DNA of 50,232 nucleotides from Pseudonocardia sp. Lineage in GTDB: Bacteria > Actinomycetota > Actinomycetes > Mycobacteriales > Pseudonocardiaceae. Below the pieces are notes generated by a model. It was given only the letters and a program-made list of their open reading frames with translations. It was not told the origin of the DNA and did not search any database. The stretch is from positions 1 to 50,232 of the forward strand of contig NZ_JAOPWR010000315.1 in NCBI RefSeq assembly GCF_025965585.1. The letters run 5' to 3'. The position numbers and the translations under genes are program-made. Shown here in pieces: positions 47,208-50,232 of the stretch (position 1 is the stretch's first letter; each line of letters begins with the position of its first letter).

Positions 47208-48044
47208 TCACTCCGCGCACTCCCACCGGACCCCGGCCATGTCCTCCGCGGAGATGGCGATCGCGCCCTCGCGACTGCCCGGGACGAGGCTCAGCCCCTG
47301 TCTCGTGAGGTACTTCGCCGCGCGGCCGAGGTCCAGCACCCGGAGCTCGACGGAACGCAGCCGCTGGCCGTAGCGCTCGATGTACGCGGCCACCGGGCCC
47401 TCCGGGGTGCGGGACTGCACCAGCTCCACGACGTGGTCCGCCACGCGCACGCCGGTCGCGTCCGCCTCGGCTCGGGGCTCCGTGGAGAGCACCTCCGCCC
47501 CCTCGACGAGATCGAGGAGCCACGCCGTCGCGGCCTCCCGGTCCCGCACGGCCACCGAGATCGCGTTCAGCCCGACCACCCCCAGCGGGTGGGCGTGCCA
47601 CGGCTCCGCGCTCCATCCCGGTTCCAGGTGGGGGTCGTTCGGCATGTCCAGGGGACAGAGCTCGAGCAGCATCCCGTGACAGTCCGCCGGATGGGTCATG
47701 AGGAACTCGCCGGGCCGGTAGGTCGTGACCCGGACACCGCGGGCGTCGAGCGCGGCCTTCGCCGCCGCCAGGTCCGGGACCCGCCACTCGAAGGAGTGCC
47801 AGCCGGGCCCGAAGCGTTGCAACGAGGCCCCGACCAGGGACGTCCGGTCCCGGGGCGCGTAGAGCTCGACGCACAGCTCGCCGATCACCGAGAGGTTCGC
47901 GTCCAGGTTCTGCTCCCGGTCGTAGCCGCGCCAGTACTCCTGCGCCCCGAATGCGGCGGCGTAGCGCGCGGTCGTCCCCTCGAAGTCGTCGACGAGATGG
48001 TTGACGTGGGCGAGCCCGGTCACGTCGAGTCGGGGGCCCGTCAT
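47208..48044 (-). CDS. Two-domain VOC (glyoxalase/dioxygenase superfamily) protein
   Basis: 278 aa. First unit ~1-140: LAHVNHLVDDFEGTTARYAA, ELCVELYAPRD, GWHSFEWRVPD, GMLLELCPLD, giving His, Glu, His, Glu in metal-binding positions. Second unit ~150-278: VVGLNAISVAVRDREAATAW, HVVELVQSRTPEG, LRSVELRVLDL, without the N-terminal His. Extradiol ring-cleavage enzymes hold their iron in the second unit, so this is probably not a catechol dioxygenase; a racemase/epimerase or lyase of an acyl-CoA is more likely. Coupled to the dehydrogenase gene (4-base overlap). Confidence 0.65.
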   Translation of the reverse strand: MTGPRLDVTGLAHVNHLVDDFEGTTARYAAAFGAQEYWRGYDREQNLDANLSVIGELCVELYAPRDRTSLVGASLQRFGPGWHSFEWRVPDLAAAKAALDARGVRVTTYRPGEFLMTHPADCHGMLLELCPLDMPNDPHLEPGWSAEPWHAHPLGVVGLNAISVAVRDREAATAWLLDLVEGAEVLSTEPRAEADATGVRVADHVVELVQSRTPEGPVAAYIERYGQRLRSVELRVLDLGRAAKYLTRQGLSLVPGSREGAIAISAEDMAGVRWECAE

Positions 48045-49222
48045 TTCAGCAGCCGCCGAGCGATCACCATGCGCTGCACCTCGGAGGCGCCCTCGCCGAG
48101 CAGCTTCACCCGCAGGTCCCGGAACCAGCGCTCCAGCGGCATCTCCTGGGACAGGCCCATCGCGCCGAACATCTGCACGCAGCGGTCCACGACCCGGAAC
48201 GCCGTCTCGGTGCCGAACACCTTGCTCACCGACGCGTCGACCTTCACGTCCTTGCCGAGGTCGGCGTTCCACGCCGCCTGGTACATCAGCAGCCGCGAGG
48301 CGCGGAGCTCGATCTCGCTGTCCGCGACCATGAACTGGATGCCCTGCTTGTCCGCGAGCGCGGTGCCGAAGACCTGACGCTGCTTGACCCAGTCGATCGC
48401 GAGGTCGAGCGCGTGCTGGGCGATGCCGATCGGGCCCGCCGCGTAGACGATCCGGCCGTGCACCAGGAAGTCGCTGGCCAGGCTGAACCCGGCGCCCTCC
48501 GCCCCGATCCGGTTGGCGGCCGGGACGCGCGCGTTCTCGAAGTGGAGCTCGTAGGGGGAGAAGGAGTTCATGACGCCGATGGGCTTCATCGTCAGGCCCG
48601 GGGTGTCCCGCTCGACGATGAGGCAGCTGATCCCACCCCGCTCCCCGGCGTCCCCGGTGCGCGCGTAGACGACGCCCCAGTCCGCGGTGCCGGCGTGCGA
48701 GGTCCAGAGCTTGGTGCCGTTGAGGACGTAGTCGTCGCCGTCCCGCACGGCCCGGCACCGGATGGCTCCGGCCGGGTCGGATCCGCCCGTGGCCTCACTG
48801 ATCGCGGTGTACGCCTTCGTCATCCGGCCCTCGACGATCGGCCTTGCGTACTTCTCGAACTGCTCGGCCGACGCCCTGTACATCACGTTGGGCGGGTTCC
48901 CGCCGAACGCGCCGCCGGCGGGGAAGAACGCGCCCATCCGGCACTTCGCGGCCTCCTCCGCGACGACGACCTGGCCGAGCACGCTCAGCCCGGCGCCGCC
49001 GTACTCCCGCGGGGTGGCGAGCGCCCAGAGCCCCATGTCCCGCGCCCTCTGCTGCAGGATCGCGAGCTGCGGGCCCGGCACGCCGGCCGTGTCGTGCGGC
49101 AGCGAGTCCTCCAGCGGCCGGATCTCGGTCTCGACGAACTTGCGGACCGTGTCCCGGAGCAGCACGAACTCCTCGGGCAGCTCCCAGGCGCCGGTGGGGA
49201 GGTCGTCCAGGTCGTCGATCAT
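48041..49222 (-). CDS. Acyl-CoA dehydrogenase
   Basis: 393 aa, single-domain and full length. [100 protein letters not shown] and the end [21 protein letters not shown]-dependent dehydrogenation of a branched or ring-bearing acyl-CoA, here downstream of a racemase that sets the methyl configuration required by such enzymes. Overlaps the racemase stop by four bases. Confidence 0.9.
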   Translation of the reverse strand: MIDDLDDLPTGAWELPEEFVLLRDTVRKFVETEIRPLEDSLPHDTAGVPGPQLAILQQRARDMGLWALATPREYGGAGLSVLGQVVVAEEAAKCRMGAFFPAGGAFGGNPPNVMYRASAEQFEKYARPIVEGRMTKAYTAISEATGGSDPAGAIRCRAVRDGDDYVLNGTKLWTSHAGTADWGVVYARTGDAGERGGISCLIVERDTPGLTMKPIGVMNSFSPYELHFENARVPAANRIGAEGAGFSLASDFLVHGRIVYAAGPIGIAQHALDLAIDWVKQRQVFGTALADKQGIQFMVADSEIELRASRLLMYQAAWNADLGKDVKVDASVSKVFGTETAFRVVDRCVQMFGAMGLSQEMPLERWFRDLRVKLLGEGASEVQRMVIARRLLK

Positions 49223-50232
49223 GCGTGGGCTCCTCGTGCGGCCCATGCCGTGAGCACGGCGCCGGCGTCGACGGGGTCGGGGCGGGGTGCGCGGGGACGC
49301 GCGGCCGGGGTCCGGGAGAAGCGGGGTGCCGGGGCGGGCTGCACCGTCCCGTCGACGTCCAGGACGGTGCCGCGGGCGGCGACGTGCGGATGCTCCGGGA
49401 CCTCGGCGAAGGGCAGGACGGGGGTGACGCACGCGTCGACGTCGGCGAAGACCGTGGTCCACTCCGCGCGGGTCCGGGAGGCGAAGGCCTCGGCGAACGC
49501 GCCGCGCAGGACGGGCCACCCGGCCCGGTCGTCCTGCGGCGGCAGGGTGGCGGGGTCGAGGCGCAGGCCCTCGAGCAGCAGCGCGTAGAACTGCGGCTCC
49601 AGCGCCCCGACGGCCATGTACCCGCCGTCGGCGGTGCGGTAGACGTCGTAGAACGGTGCGCCGGAGTCCAGCCGGTTCGTGCCGCGGTCCCCGGCCCAGC
49701 GCCCGGCTCCGCGCAGCGACCAGATCGCGGACGCCAGATGCGACGCGCCGTCGACGATCGCGGCGTCGACCACCTGCCCGCGCCCGGACCGCTCGCGCTC
49801 CAGCAGCGCGGCCAGCACGCCGATCGCGAGATAGGTCGAGCCGCCGCCGAAGTCTCCGACGAGGTTCAGCGGGACCGTCGGCGGGGCCCCGGCGCGGCCG
49901 ATCGCGTCCAGGACGCCGGTCACCGAGATGTAGTTGATGTCGTGTCCGGCGCGCGGGGCGAGGGGACCGTCCTGTCCCCATCCGGTCATCCGCGCGTACA
50001 CGAGCCGCGGGTTGCGGGCCGCGCACTCCGTGGGCCCGAGCCCGAGCCGCTCGGTGACGCCCGGCCGGAACCCCTCGACGAGCACGTCCGCCCGCTCCAC
50101 CAGCGACAGCACGGTCTCGCGGCCGGCCCCGGACTTCAGATCGGCCTCGACGACGGTGCGCCCGCGCGGGGATCGGCCGCCCGCGGCGCCCGGCCGGTCG
50201 ACGCGCACCACGTCCGCGCCCAGGTCGGCCAG
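49219..50232 (-). CDS. Alpha-methylacyl-CoA racemase / CaiB-type protein (5' end outside window)
   Basis: About 337 residues are visible; the frame continues past base 50232, where it reads [14 protein letters not shown], so ~20-30 N-terminal residues are missing. [49 protein letters not shown] (with the Asp of GHDINY used in proton transfer) and [20 protein letters not shown] identify the AMACR group. It interconverts (2R)- and (2S)-methylacyl-CoAs before beta-oxidation, a hallmark of sterol and isoprenoid side-chain degradation. Its C-terminus is Pro/Arg-rich. Confidence 0.85.
   Translation of the reverse strand: MADLGADVVRVDRPGAAGGRSPRGRTVVEADLKSGAGRETVLSLVERADVLVEGFRPGVTERLGLGPTECAARNPRLVYARMTGWGQDGPLAPRAGHDINYISVTGVLDAIGRAGAPPTVPLNLVGDFGGGSTYLAIGVLAALLERERSGRGQVVDAAIVDGASHLASAIWSLRGAGRWAGDRGTNRLDSGAPFYDVYRTADGGYMAVGALEPQFYALLLEGLRLDPATLPPQDDRAGWPVLRGAFAEAFASRTRAEWTTVFADVDACVTPVLPFAEVPEHPHVAARGTVLDVDGTVQPAPAPRFSRTPAARPRAPRPDPVDAGAVLTAWAARGAHA

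Noticed and set aside
47208..48044. VOC protein as the missing extradiol ring-cleavage dioxygenase
   Set aside because: The second unit lacks the N-terminal His expected for the iron site.
1..50232. CRISPR arrays, tRNA/rRNA genes, insertion sequences or phage genes
   Set aside because: No direct-repeat/spacer pattern, no cloverleaf with a GTTCRA arm, and no transposase, integrase or phage protein was recognised.

Overview
The window is very GC-rich DNA with frequent GTG starts, ATGA/GTGA-coupled genes and at least one apparently leaderless start. It encodes luciferase-like (F420-type) oxidoreductases, an NDMA-type (probably mycofactocin-linked) alcohol dehydrogenase, a KshB-like reductase and lipid-transfer-type thiolases. 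Together these point to an actinomycete, possibly a Pseudonocardia- or Mycobacteriales-like soil degrader. The genus is a guess.

Region 1 (1-7.3 kb) is a gene-poor, partly decayed border. It holds the C-terminus of an MhpA-type flavin hydroxylase, a frameshifted CaiB/BaiF CoA-transferase fragment, an unrecognised minus-strand remnant and a decayed GAF/ANTAR regulator. Intact genes here are small membrane proteins (YccF, a two-helix K+ channel, DUF1622, short unknowns) and a 467-aa ABC-2-like membrane protein.

Region 2 (7.3-50.2 kb) is a dense catabolic island. (a) A fused two-domain acyl-CoA dehydrogenase is read leftward from 9.6 kb and a KshB-like ferredoxin reductase rightward. (b) A minus operon, 20.36 to 10.93 kb, carries a small unknown protein, a thiolase-like protein, a DUF35 protein, both subunits of a Rieske dioxygenase, an acyl-CoA ligase, a ligase/enoyl-CoA hydratase fusion and an aldehyde dehydrogenase. 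(c) A divergent plus operon, 20.4 to 27.9 kb, carries a 30-codon leader ORF, a C-C hydrolase, an HpaH-like hydratase, an HpaI-like aldolase, two acyl-CoA dehydrogenases, a second thiolase-like protein and a ligase. (d) From 27.9 to 36.9 kb lie two alpha/beta hydrolases (one secreted), two SDRs, two luciferase-like oxidoreductases, an APH-like kinase, another ligase and a small unknown protein. (e) An isochorismatase-fold protein follows at 37.0 kb. (f) A minus operon, 43.9 to 37.8 kb, carries aldehyde dehydrogenase, alcohol dehydrogenase, P450, enoyl-CoA hydratase, DUF35 and an SDR. (g) A split MaoC pair, a tandem double-TetR regulator and a flavin reductase lie at 44.1-47.1 kb. (h) A minus set at 47.2-50.2 kb carries a VOC protein, an acyl-CoA dehydrogenase and an alpha-methylacyl-CoA racemase cut by the window end.

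A sensible reading is that the P450/ADH/ALDH module oxidises a side chain to an acid, the ligases make CoA esters, and dehydrogenases, hydratases, SDRs and thiolase/DUF35 lyases shorten the chain. The Rieske system and HpaH/HpaI-type enzymes would handle a ring-derived part. The substrate (steroid-, terpenoid- or alkyl-aromatic-like) cannot be named from sequence, and no ring-cleavage dioxygenase is visible.

The most notable signal is a shared DNA element, core TGTCAGA or CGTCAGA with a less conserved GTANAC-like half a few bases away. It occurs about 15 times, essentially in every promoter region from 9.6 to 46.5 kb, typically overlapping the -10 or start point, and also on the start codon of the double-TetR gene. 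I propose that this tandem TetR protein is the autoregulated repressor of the whole island. That is an inference to be tested.
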